Origin: Deferribacteres bacterium | Lineage (GTDB): Bacteria; Chrysiogenota; Deferribacteres; Deferribacterales; Geovibrionaceae | Assembly: GCA_023395255.1 (NCBI GenBank) | Contig: JAEWZN010000010.1 | Coordinates: 186,001 to 250,000 of the forward strand | Direction: 5' to 3' | DNA length: 64,000 nucleotides | Shown here: piece after piece, positions 18,041-25,429 of the stretch | Layout: each line of letters opens with the position of its first letter | Numbering within the stretch: the first letter of the stretch is position 1 | Program-made: the position numbers and the translations under genes | The notes under the pieces: generated by a model | What the model was told of the DNA's origin: nothing | The model's database searches: none | What the model saw: only the letters and a program-made list of their open reading frames with translations

Positions 18041-19306
18041 GTGAAACTTTTAAGGGGATTTTTAATTTTTGTTCTTTTAGCGGGAGCAGTGCAGAGTGCA
18101 CACTCATTCGGCATTGAAGGCTCTTTCTCTACTTCTTATGAAAGCTCCGAGGAAAAAGGGGGGAAGACGGAAGGAACATGGGAAAATACGCTGATACTTG
18201 ATAATGTTAAGCTTATCAATCCTTACCTCGGTTTTAATTTCCACGGAACATATTCCGAGGAGGAGGGGGAAAGCTTCACGGACATCTACTCAGCCTATCT
18301 TGAGTTCACCAGCTTTGAAAGGGCTCTTGAAATCAAGCTCGGCAGATTTTCCTTCATGGGAAACAGGTTCCTCACCCTTGACGGTGCGGAAGCCACTGTG
18401 AGGACAGACTACTACTTCGGTGTGACAGCATTCGGCGGTGTGCCGGAATATTTCGATTCTGACGACAGGCACATAAACGAGTCATTCAGGGACACCGGCG
18501 ACAGGCTCTACGGCGGACGCATATTCCTCAACGGTGTTAAAAACTATACAGGTTATGTTTCCTACTCCAAGGAGGAGGATGGCGACAGAACCATACAGGA
18601 ACTTGCGGGAATCGGCCTCGGCAGGAGATTTGTATCTCTCAAGGAGAAGACAGTTTTCCTTTCTCTCGACGGCAAGATCGACTACGACATGGAAGATAAC
18701 GATATTTACAGGGGCATGGCAAGGGTTTATGCCCGCTATAAAAAGCTCGGCCTCATAGCGGACGCAACGAGAATCAGAGTTGAAGACGGTTCTGAAAGGC
18801 TGGGCGAACTCATTATCACCAATTTCTCATCCGGTAAGGAAGACAGGTACTCATACACTGTGGAATACGCTCTTAACGACCACTACACGGTTTATCAGGG
18901 AACCACCCATGTTGTTCTCTTGAATAACTTCGGTGAATGGGTAACAGGCGACATCTACAAATTCGGCGCGAATGTGAACCACTTCAAAAGCCACGGCCTC
19001 ACCTCAAATATTGAGGTGTACCTGTATGACGGCAGTGATTCAGAGGCAAACGGCGTGAGCTTCTCCCTTGACTGGAGCATACTCAGGGAACTGAGATTCT
19101 CCTTTGAGGCGGAGTATTTGGGACGTTCTGAAATCAAAAACGGAACAGTCGGTATGGATAAGGAAGAGTCTATCTACTCCATATACGGCGAACTGGAGTA
19201 TGACGTTATAAAAGACCTCACTCTGGGTGTTTACGCTGAGAACAACAGGGAAACCCGCTACCTGCCCGAAAACAGGTACGGTGTGAAAGCTACTTACAGC
19301 TTCTGA
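18041..19306 (+). CDS. Outer-membrane beta-barrel porin of the cytochrome conduit
   Basis: It starts with GTG after CAGGAGAACAGA. It has a signal peptide (cleavage near AHS-FG) and 421 residues of alternating amphipathic strands rich in Tyr, Gly and acidic residues (YLGFNFHGTYSEEE, YTGYVSYSKEEDG). It ends in VKATYSF, the C-terminal Phe required for barrel insertion by the Bam machinery. There is no Cys in the mature protein. Its length matches porins such as OmbB or a short MtrB. Flanking lipoprotein and periplasmic multihaem cytochromes make it the sheath of a transmembrane electron conduit. Confidence 0.85.
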   Translation: MKLLRGFLIFVLLAGAVQSAHSFGIEGSFSTSYESSEEKGGKTEGTWENTLILDNVKLINPYLGFNFHGTYSEEEGESFTDIYSAYLEFTSFERALEIKLGRFSFMGNRFLTLDGAEATVRTDYYFGVTAFGGVPEYFDSDDRHINESFRDTGDRLYGGRIFLNGVKNYTGYVSYSKEEDGDRTIQELAGIGLGRRFVSLKEKTVFLSLDGKIDYDMEDNDIYRGMARVYARYKKLGLIADATRIRVEDGSERLGELIITNFSSGKEDRYSYTVEYALNDHYTVYQGTTHVVLLNNFGEWVTGDIYKFGANVNHFKSHGLTSNIEVYLYDGSDSEANGVSFSLDWSILRELRFSFEAEYLGRSEIKNGTVGMDKEESIYSIYGELEYDVIKDLTLGVYAENNRETRYLPENRYGVKATYSF

Positions 19307-19336
19307 CAAGTAATATAAATATACTGAGGAAAATAG

Positions 19337-19906
19337 ATGAATAAGCGATTGACATGGTTTTTACTGGTTCTGCCGGTTCTTCTGTTCGGCTGTACGAAGT
19401 TTTACTACCAGTCCCCTTATGTGAAGTTCAACCATGAGCAGCACGTAAACATTCTGTTTGAACAGAAAAAGGACTGCTTCTACTGCCACAAGCTGCCCGA
19501 TATAGAAACTTTTATCAATAAAGGAAGCGATTTCAAAATCGGCGCAGAGCTCAAGATAGACAATACATGCCACACATGCCACAAGGAGGAGATAACCAAG
19601 GTCGTCTCCGCTCCGCAGAACTGCTATGTGTGCCATGACAACCTGAAAACCATGAAGCCGGAAGACCACCTCACACAGTGGACACAGATGCATGCCGTGC
19701 CCGCTGCTCTGGATAAGAAAAGCTGCGAAAGCTGCCACTCCGACTGGTACTGCGAAAGCTGCCACAGCAAACAATACTCTGCCGAAAGCTACAGACACCC
19801 CAGGGCATTTAAACTCAGGCACTCTGTTGAGGCTATGATGGATCCGGCATCCTGCGACAGCTGCCATAAGGCATCTTTCTGCATCGACTGCCACAGGACT
19901 AACTGA
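19337..19906 (+). CDS. Small heptahaem lipoprotein cytochrome
   Basis: A 189-residue protein with lipobox LLFGC (Cys19). Seven CxxCH sites (CFYCH, CHTCH, CYVCH, CESCH, CESCH, CDSCH, CIDCH) lie in ~145 residues, a haem every ~20 residues. Two of them are separated by only five residues (CESCHSDWYCESCH). Extra His residues (FNHEQH, HPRAFKLRH) can serve as distal ligands. The small, dense fold is like cytochrome c7/c3 chains. As a lipoprotein encoded after the porin it may sit on the periplasmic or outer face of the outer membrane. Confidence 0.85.
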   Translation: MNKRLTWFLLVLPVLLFGCTKFYYQSPYVKFNHEQHVNILFEQKKDCFYCHKLPDIETFINKGSDFKIGAELKIDNTCHTCHKEEITKVVSAPQNCYVCHDNLKTMKPEDHLTQWTQMHAVPAALDKKSCESCHSDWYCESCHSKQYSAESYRHPRAFKLRHSVEAMMDPASCDSCHKASFCIDCHRTN

Positions 19907-19944
19907 AAATGACAAAACCTATAACAGTAAAACGGGGTGAATCC

Positions 19945-20958
19945 GTGAGAGTTTTTATTTACTGCATTGTTTCTTTAATGATTCTGGCCTCAGCCTCAGC
20001 CTGCGGCAGCAACAGTTCCAGCAACTCTGCCGCCCAGAAAAATGCCATAGGGATACCTCAGCTTGTGGATTCCAAAAGCCACAGCGGGTGGGAAAGGAAT
20101 GACTGTTCCCTCTGCCACCCTGCAAAGCAGCTTGATGAAATACACAAATACAACCCCGCGCTCCCTGCCAGCTTCAAAAAAGTCGGTGCGGGTGACATAG
20201 GCGCGTGCCTCTACTGCCACGGAACAAACGGAATAAAAGATGTTACAGCGGAAAGCTACCAGTGTACACTCTGCCACTCCGACCCGTACATAGTTGCCTC
20301 TGCCGGTCTTTTCGGGGGGCACACAACCATGCACGACCTTGACAGTGACGGCAAAATAGGAAACTCGGATTGTGTGATATGCCACGAATACACTGATATG
20401 AATGGAAAAATAAGCCTCACCAGAGATTTCAGACAGGGTGCGGCGGCATACAGCACAAAAACTGAATTCTGCCTGAACTGCCATGACGGAAACGGAGCCT
20501 TCGGCATCACACCCCCTTCACTGGCTTTTGACGGTGATTTCACAAATATATTCGACACATTCAGAGGCATAGCCGGGCAAACCTTCACTGCTGATATTCA
20601 CGGAGCAAAAGACGGTCTCGGACAGACATTCGGCCAGTTCCGCCCCGGCGCTTCCTATACATCAGCGATGGAAGTTGGCTGCACACATTGCCATGATGTG
20701 CATACATCCGACAACTCATACCTGATAACCCAGTCCGGCGACAGTGCGGAAGACGCTGATTCTGATGCGTTCAGCGCACCTGTGAGCGTTCAGGGAAATA
20801 ACTTCACTGAGCTCTGCGCCCTCTGCCACATGAGCACTGACGGAGCAGTAACAGGCAACGGACTTCAGGAGGTTGTACATCCCAGCGGCTATGACTCCAA
20901 CTGCACAAACTGCCACTACCACGGCGCAGGCTATGGGGATAAGACAAACCTTTTTTAA
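19945..20958 (+). CDS. Octahaem lipoprotein cytochrome, last gene of the conduit operon
   Basis: I choose GTG at 19945 because GGGGTGA precedes it and it gives a compact lipoprotein signal ending SASAC. An in-frame ATG at 19909 has no visible ribosome-binding site and would add 12 residues. About 337 residues carry eight CxxCH sites (CSLCH, CLYCH, CTLCH, CVICH, CLNCH, CTHCH, CALCH, CTNCH). After the lipobox Cys comes a Ser/Asn-rich tether. DLDSDGKIGNSD near the middle resembles a dockerin/EF-hand calcium loop. It is probably an additional surface cytochrome that extends the conduit or contacts the acceptor. A strong terminator follows. Confidence 0.82.
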   Translation: MRVFIYCIVSLMILASASACGSNSSSNSAAQKNAIGIPQLVDSKSHSGWERNDCSLCHPAKQLDEIHKYNPALPASFKKVGAGDIGACLYCHGTNGIKDVTAESYQCTLCHSDPYIVASAGLFGGHTTMHDLDSDGKIGNSDCVICHEYTDMNGKISLTRDFRQGAAAYSTKTEFCLNCHDGNGAFGITPPSLAFDGDFTNIFDTFRGIAGQTFTADIHGAKDGLGQTFGQFRPGASYTSAMEVGCTHCHDVHTSDNSYLITQSGDSAEDADSDAFSAPVSVQGNNFTELCALCHMSTDGAVTGNGLQEVVHPSGYDSNCTNCHYHGAGYGDKTNLF

Positions 20959-21020
20959 CCGGTTAGCAGATTGTTCTTTTATTGATATGACCTTAACTTC
21001 AATTTTATGAAATCTATATA

Positions 21021-21057
21021 AAAGCCCTCTGAATAATTTCAGAGGGCTTTTTTATTA
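21021..21057 (+). terminator. Rho-independent terminator of the cytochrome operon
   Basis: A perfect 13-bp stem (arm AAAGCCCTCTGAA at 21021-21033, complement 21038-21050) with a four-base loop is followed by TTTTATT. It lies 62 bp after the last cytochrome gene and bounds the operon that begins at the 7046 promoter. Confidence 0.92.
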
Positions 21058-21127
21058 TCGGTTCAGGGATTCTTCACTTCTTCGGAGTGCAGAATAACCG
21101 CTGCATAATCCGGGAAATCCTCCCCAA

Positions 21128-21256
21128 CCCTCCTTTTGCGAAAGGAGGGAGTTTTCTTTCTATTTTCCATTGCTTCTTTTACTTCGGCGCGAGCGTGTGT
21201 ATGAATCCGGCAGGATGCACGGATTCATACAGTAATAAAGAGCGCACGGATTCATA
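21128..21256. repeat. Cluster of small palindromes and repeated 14-mer in an intergenic region
   Basis: Three elements lie in non-coding DNA. A perfect 9-bp hairpin has arms CCCTCCTTT (21128-21136) and AAAGGAGGG (21141-21149). GTATGAATCCG at 21199-21209 recurs inverted at 21220-21230. The 14-mer GCACGGATTCATAC occurs as a direct repeat at 21217-21230 and 21243-21256. An open frame through this stretch (21087-21341) has no family resemblance and is best read as repeat-derived. Confidence 0.6.
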
Positions 21257-21290
21257 CTATAAAAAAAGAGGGCAGATTTGCTGTCTGCCC
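21257..21290 (-). terminator. Leftward terminator-like hairpin
   Basis: A 7-bp stem (GGGCAGA at 21270-21276 with TCTGCCC at 21284-21290) is followed, reading leftward, by TCTTTTTTTATAG. It lies about 95 bp downstream of the small exported-peptide gene ending at 21386 and is the best candidate terminator for that transcript. A weaker AAGCC/GGCTT hairpin lies closer to the gene. Confidence 0.65.
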
Positions 21291-21385
21291 CCTTTCTTCG
21301 GGTCACTCCCCTTACATACAGGAGTGCGGGTTGCGGGATGATGATGAAGAGAAAGCCCGGAGGCTTCCCCGAAAGTTTCTGAAAG

Positions 21386-21508
21386 TTATTTCATTTCAGT
21401 CTGAGTCTGGTTGTCAGCGGGTTTTGTTTCTTCTTTGTCGCCTGCGAAAGCAGCTACGCTTGTTACAACCATCATGCCGAGTACAAGTACAGTGATAAGT
21501 TTTTTCAT
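21386..21508 (-). CDS. 40-residue exported peptide under a sigma-54 promoter
   Basis: A short gene with ATG at 21508, TAA at 21386-21388 and a strong ribosome-binding site GGAGGAAG 7 nt upstream. The product starts MKKLITVLVLG and has a hydrophobic core and an AFA-G cleavage site near residue 22. This leaves a mature peptide of about 18 residues that is acidic/polar (GDKEETKPADNQTQTEMK). I know no family for it. It is read from the sigma-54-type promoter at 21542-21559 and is divergent from the sigma-54 signalling operon beginning at 21809, so it is a likely direct target of that system. The very short mature part could be a secreted signal, an envelope stress effector or a small lipid-associated peptide; none of these is shown. 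Confidence 0.72.
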   Translation of the reverse strand: MKKLITVLVLGMMVVTSVAAFAGDKEETKPADNQTQTEMK

Positions 21509-21541
21509 TTCTTCCTCCGAATAAGTTAGTTGCATTATATA

Positions 21542-21559
21542 AAGCAGGATATGTGCCAA
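21542..21559 (-). promoter_or_regulatory. Sigma-54 (-24/-12) promoter
   Basis: On the minus strand the sequence reads TTGGCACATATCCTGCTT. The GG and GC dinucleotides are exactly ten bases apart, and TGGCAC plus CTGC matches the RpoN consensus TGGCAC-N5-TTGC with one mismatch. The expected transcription start, near 21532, gives a ~24-nt leader carrying GGAGGAAG. The adjacent operon encodes an NtrC-type activator, as sigma-54 promoters require. Confidence 0.75.
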
Positions 21560-21635
21560 TTACCATTAGTCGGCATATATGCCTTATATTAAAGCGTAAT
21601 CTGCGTTAATGTCTTCTTTGGTAAGTATATGAGGT

Positions 21636-21707
21636 GTATGGATTACCCTTCATGTTTTTCTGTGAGTCCTGTATTAACGGCAATTTGCGGCGTATGGAAA
21701 ACCATAC
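21636..21707. promoter_or_regulatory. Two related sites, candidate activator-binding sequences
   Basis: GTATGG at 21692-21697 and CCATAC at 21702-21707 form a perfect inverted repeat around AAAA. A related half-like copy, GTATGGATTACCC, begins at about 21636. They lie about 80-150 bp upstream of the sigma-54 promoter, the usual distance for enhancer-type binding sites. The link to the adjacent GlrR-like regulator is an inference. Confidence 0.4.
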
Positions 21708-21808
21708 ATACGCTTAAACGGATAAAGTCGTTTACCTGCAAATAATTATGAGAACAGAAGAATTAAATTGCCTGTTGTGAGTCCATTTACACTGTGATAG
21801 ATTAAGGC

Positions 21809-23251
21809 ATGAAGCTGACAGGCATATTCGGCAGGCTCGCCCTGACAAACCTCATCCTTCTGGTGCTTATTTCTTATTTCATAATCTACGTATTTCATAA
21901 AACCGAGCAGATTCACAGGATTCTTCATGAGGTTACTGCCGTTCACCTTCCTGTTATGGCAGCCTCAGATAAGCTTTCCGCATCTGTGCTGAGAATGAAC
22001 GAGTTCAGGCTGAAATATCAGGTTACGGCAGATAAAGACTTCTTCGACAGATTCAGCGGTTTTAAAAGCGAGGCAGACGAGCTTAACGCTCACCTTGCCG
22101 AAACTGTTATGGGTAAATCAAAATCAGATATTTATGACAGGGTTAACGAACTCTACACCGCATTTGCCGAAATGTCCGCGGCGCAGATAAGCGGCAGGGA
22201 ACGTGATTACGCCGGAACAAACAGGGAAATTGAGGATATTTCCTCCAAACTTGCCCAGCAGATAAAACTGCTTAAAGACACTGCCGATTCCGAATGGCGC
22301 AGTAAGCTTGAGCGCTCCAGCCGCATGGTGGAGAGGGTTCTGCACAGGTCAGTTCTGTTTATGGCTGTCTGTATTTTAGGTGCGGCTGCCGTTGCCTTCT
22401 TTAATACCCGCACCATAGCGCGCCCGCTGCAAAGACTAGGTGAAAAGACCAACGAGGTCGCGGCTGGCAGATTCCCCGACAGGTTCTCCCTCAAGGCTCC
22501 GTATGAGATAGAGAGGCTCGCATCTGACTTTAATATAATGATAGCAAGGCTTAAGGAGAGCAGAGAGCAGAAGGAGGAGTTTGTCAGCAATGTTTCCCAT
22601 GAGCTCAAAACACCGCTTTCATCCATTAAGGAAGCGGCGCAGATGCTCAGGGAGGGCGCGTTTGAGAATGACCCGGAAAGCTCACGCAGGCTCCTTGAAA
22701 TAATAGATGCAGAATCAGAGCGCCTCATAGCCTCAGTGAACGGCATTATTGAGATCTCAAGGCTTGATATAAACGATGTTCCCTATGAGATAAAGCGCTG
22801 CAAAGTCGGTCTGATACTGAGGGATATTGCCGGAAAGACCGCACCCATAGCTTCCGGCAAAAAAATTAATGTGACACTGGATATACCGGACGATCTGCCG
22901 GATGTTTACGCAGATGCCGAAATGATAGGCCGTGCAGCGGAAAACCTCATAGGCAATGCACTGAAATATACTGCGGAAAACGGGGAAATAAATATCAGCG
23001 TGAAAAAAACGGATGAACGCCTGCTTCTGGTATCTGTCAAGGATAACGGAAGAGGAATAGCTGAGGCGGATCTCCCGCACATATTTGAGCGCTACAGAAG
23101 AGGACGCAATCAGCAGGGCGATGTCAAGGGAACCGGGCTGGGGCTTGCCATCACCAAAAAGATAATTTCCCGCCATGGAGGAGAAATATGGGCAAACAGC
23201 AGACCGGGGAAAGGAAGCGAATTTCTTTTCACTCTGCCGCTCTCTTTCTGA
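21809..23251 (+). CDS. Sensor histidine kinase, GlrK/QseE-like
   Basis: A 480-residue membrane kinase: TM1 (about 10-29), a ~150-residue helical periplasmic domain, TM2 (about 180-198), HAMP (about 200-250), HisKA with SNVSHELKTPLSSI (His264), and HATPase_c with NLIGNALKYT, DNGRGIAEADLPHIFERY and GTGLGLAI. It is followed by a small lipoprotein gene and an NtrC-type regulator. The order kinase, lipoprotein, sigma-54 activator is that of glrK-qseG-glrR (qseE-qseG-qseF) in enterobacteria, where the system responds to envelope conditions. No clear Shine-Dalgarno is visible, only AAGG two bases before the ATG. A possible -35/-10 at 21775-21803 would make the message nearly leaderless. Confidence 0.88.
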   Translation: MKLTGIFGRLALTNLILLVLISYFIIYVFHKTEQIHRILHEVTAVHLPVMAASDKLSASVLRMNEFRLKYQVTADKDFFDRFSGFKSEADELNAHLAETVMGKSKSDIYDRVNELYTAFAEMSAAQISGRERDYAGTNREIEDISSKLAQQIKLLKDTADSEWRSKLERSSRMVERVLHRSVLFMAVCILGAAAVAFFNTRTIARPLQRLGEKTNEVAAGRFPDRFSLKAPYEIERLASDFNIMIARLKESREQKEEFVSNVSHELKTPLSSIKEAAQMLREGAFENDPESSRRLLEIIDAESERLIASVNGIIEISRLDINDVPYEIKRCKVGLILRDIAGKTAPIASGKKINVTLDIPDDLPDVYADAEMIGRAAENLIGNALKYTAENGEINISVKKTDERLLLVSVKDNGRGIAEADLPHIFERYRRGRNQQGDVKGTGLGLAITKKIISRHGGEIWANSRPGKGSEFLFTLPLSF

Positions 23252-23811
23252 TTTTTTCACTGCTCGGCTGCTCGCCCGCGGCAAAGGAGAATGTAGGCGA
23301 AAGCTGCATGCTTTTTTTGAAACTCGGTGATTATGAAGGAGTTATGACTATGCTCGACAGAGCGGAAGATATAAAGGAAGACGAAAAGCTGTTTATGCGG
23401 GTTCTGGTGGTTTCAGATCCCGGAAGCCCGTATTTCAGCGCTGAGGATTTGAAGGTTTATGCAGACACTCTCACTAACCTTTTTCCTGACAGCCCGTACA
23501 CAGTACAGGCATCAGTGGTGGCGGGGCTGATGGGAAAGTATGCCCGATCCGCTGCTGAGGCGGAAAATCTCAATATCCGGCTGCATGAACTGAGCGACAA
23601 TATTACCGAAAGGGAGATGGAAAACAGCTCTCTGAAAGAGACTGCTGAGGAGTACCAGCATATTAACTCCGAACTCCGCAGAGAGAACGGAAGGCTGCTT
23701 GCTCAGGAAAGAAGGCTGAGACATGAGCTTGATGAGATGAAGGCAAGGCTGGAGGCGATCAAGGAGATAGACCTGAAAATCAAGCAGAGCAGGGAAGGCG
23801 GGCGTGAATAG
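23188..23811 (+). CDS. QseG-like coiled-coil lipoprotein
   Basis: A 207-residue protein whose gene overlaps the kinase by 64 bp. A basic N-terminus (KQQTGERKR) and hydrophobic stretch end in lipobox SLLGC (Cys28). The central part is helical, and residues about 120-200 form a long Leu/Glu/Arg-rich coiled coil (LRRENGRLLAQERRLRHELD). Its position between the kinase and the sigma-54 regulator, its lipoprotein signal and its helical content match QseG/YfhG, which in E. coli modulates the partner kinase from the outer membrane. Sequence similarity to QseG itself is not evident, so the call rests on architecture and synteny. Confidence 0.72.
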   Translation: MGKQQTGERKRISFHSAALFLIFSLLGCSPAAKENVGESCMLFLKLGDYEGVMTMLDRAEDIKEDEKLFMRVLVVSDPGSPYFSAEDLKVYADTLTNLFPDSPYTVQASVVAGLMGKYARSAAEAENLNIRLHELSDNITEREMENSSLKETAEEYQHINSELRRENGRLLAQERRLRHELDEMKARLEAIKEIDLKIKQSREGGRE

Positions 23812-25147
23812 GGTTCTGGCCGTTGACGATGACCCCAACCTGCTTGAGATAATAAGACTGAGGCTCAAAAGCTCCGGCTTTGAGGTTTCCACGGCGGACT
23901 GCGGTGATGCGGCGCTCAGGCTTCTGGAAAAAGAGGTGTTTGACGCGGCTGTGCTGGACATGAAACTGGAAGGTGAGACGGGGCTTGAAATATTTGAGAA
24001 TATAAAAAAGGCGGATTCCGAGCTTCCGGTAATTTTTCTCACAGCATACGGAACAATAGATGAAGCAGTGGAAGCCATGCGCCGCGGCGCATTCGGCTAC
24101 CTGACAAAACCCTTTGACCACAGGGAGCTTGTTATTCAGGTGGAGAAAGCGGTTGAGAAGAACAATCTCTCCCGTGAAAACCTCCGCCTGCGGAGCATGC
24201 TCCGTGAAACGCTTATCGCCGGAAACATCATCGGCCGAAGCGAAAAAATCCGCAGACTCAATGAGCAGATCCTCCTCGCTGCGGGGAGTGATGCCAGTGT
24301 GTACATTCAGGGGGAATCAGGCACAGGCAAGGAGCTTGTGGCGAAGATGCTGCACCTGAGCAGTGCGCGTAAAGACAGGCCTTTTATCGCCATAAACTCG
24401 TCCGCCATCCCCGAAAGCCTTATAGAAAGTGAGCTTTTCGGCTATGAGAAGGGGGCGTTCACCGGGGCGAACCGCAGAAAAAAGGGTTTCTTTGAGCAGG
24501 CGCAGGAGGGCACGCTGTTTATGGACGAGGTATCGGAGATGCCCCTTTCCATGCAGGCAAAGCTACTCCGTGTGCTTGAAAACAGGGAGGTTTACCCTCT
24601 GGGGAGCGAAAAGAAGATCAAGCTTGATATAAGGCTGGTTTCCGCCTCCAACAAAGACCTCACCGAGGAGATAAAGAAGGGGACATTCAGAGAGGATCTC
24701 TTCTACCGCATACATGTAATACACCTCCGCATACCCCCGCTGCGTGAGCGCAGGGAGGATATTCCCCTTCTTGCCGGGCATTTTATCAAAATGTATTCGG
24801 GCAGATACGGCCGTAAGGCGGAGCACCTGTCACCTCAGGCGTTTGAGAAGCTGATGACATATGACTGGCCGGGGAATGTGAGGGAACTGGAAAACACAGT
24901 GGAGAGTGCGGTTGTCCTCACCACAGGCACGGAGATCAGCGCGGATGCTGTGCGTCTTTCCTCAGACACAACTGCGCTGCAAAGCTACAAGGAAGCCAAA
25001 AGGGAGTTTGAGCAGCGCTACGCCAGAGAGCTTATGGAAATAAGCAAAGGGAATGTCAGCAAGGCTTCACGGATGGCGGATGTCTACAGGGCGGATCTGT
25101 ACGAACTCCTCAAGAAATACTCCATAGACCCCGAAAGTTTCAGATAA
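23804..25147 (+). CDS. NtrC-family sigma-54-dependent response regulator, GlrR/QseF-like
   Basis: It starts with GTG, overlapping the lipoprotein gene by 8 bp, with AGGGAAGG just upstream. The 447-residue protein has a receiver domain (phospho-acceptor D52 in AVLDMKLEG, T80, K102) and an AAA+ domain with Walker A GESGTGKE (170-177). GAFTGA (217-222) is the loop that contacts sigma-54, and GTLFMDEVSEMP contains Walker B. A C-terminal Fis-type helix-turn-helix (about 395-447) completes it. All catalytic elements are intact, so it should be an active enhancer-binding protein. The nearest sigma-54 promoter I can find is the one at 21542-21559. Confidence 0.92.
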   Translation: MNRVLAVDDDPNLLEIIRLRLKSSGFEVSTADCGDAALRLLEKEVFDAAVLDMKLEGETGLEIFENIKKADSELPVIFLTAYGTIDEAVEAMRRGAFGYLTKPFDHRELVIQVEKAVEKNNLSRENLRLRSMLRETLIAGNIIGRSEKIRRLNEQILLAAGSDASVYIQGESGTGKELVAKMLHLSSARKDRPFIAINSSAIPESLIESELFGYEKGAFTGANRRKKGFFEQAQEGTLFMDEVSEMPLSMQAKLLRVLENREVYPLGSEKKIKLDIRLVSASNKDLTEEIKKGTFREDLFYRIHVIHLRIPPLRERREDIPLLAGHFIKMYSGRYGRKAEHLSPQAFEKLMTYDWPGNVRELENTVESAVVLTTGTEISADAVRLSSDTTALQSYKEAKREFEQRYARELMEISKGNVSKASRMADVYRADLYELLKKYSIDPESFR

Positions 25148-25429
25148 TTTTATTTTTTGCTGATTAGTAGTTCAGGTCATGCTAGAATCTTGCAAACAAA
25201 GTCAACTCTATTCAGTTGGCACTGTAATGTCAGTGTTCAAATAAGCTTTAAAAAGTATTGCTTGATGCTTTAAATGAATTAAGTATCAATTATATATTGA
25301 ACGATCTTTTACCAAAGATGTTATAGTTAAATTTTGAAAATAATATTACTTTCATGAATTACTGGAGATATATGGAACTCTTGATAGTGGTATTAAGATA
25401 ATGAAAAAACAAAAAAGAGAGGGAATACA
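25148..25429. other. AT-rich boundary region upstream of the restriction-modification cassette
   Basis: 282 bp without a supported gene. Base composition drops sharply compared with the operon to the left and stays low until about 28670, marking the left edge of a probably transferred segment. AGAGAGGGAA just before 25430 is the ribosome-binding site of the first methylase. I see no integrase, tRNA or attachment repeat. Confidence 0.5.

Noticed and set aside
21087..21341. 84-codon open frame after the cytochrome operon
   Set aside because: It runs through palindromes and direct repeats, has no ribosome-binding site and no family resemblance; it is repeat-derived noise.
25215..25232. TTGGCAC sequence resembling a sigma-54 promoter before the restriction-modification genes
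   Set aside because: The base pair expected ten bases after GG is TC, not GC, so the -12 element is absent.
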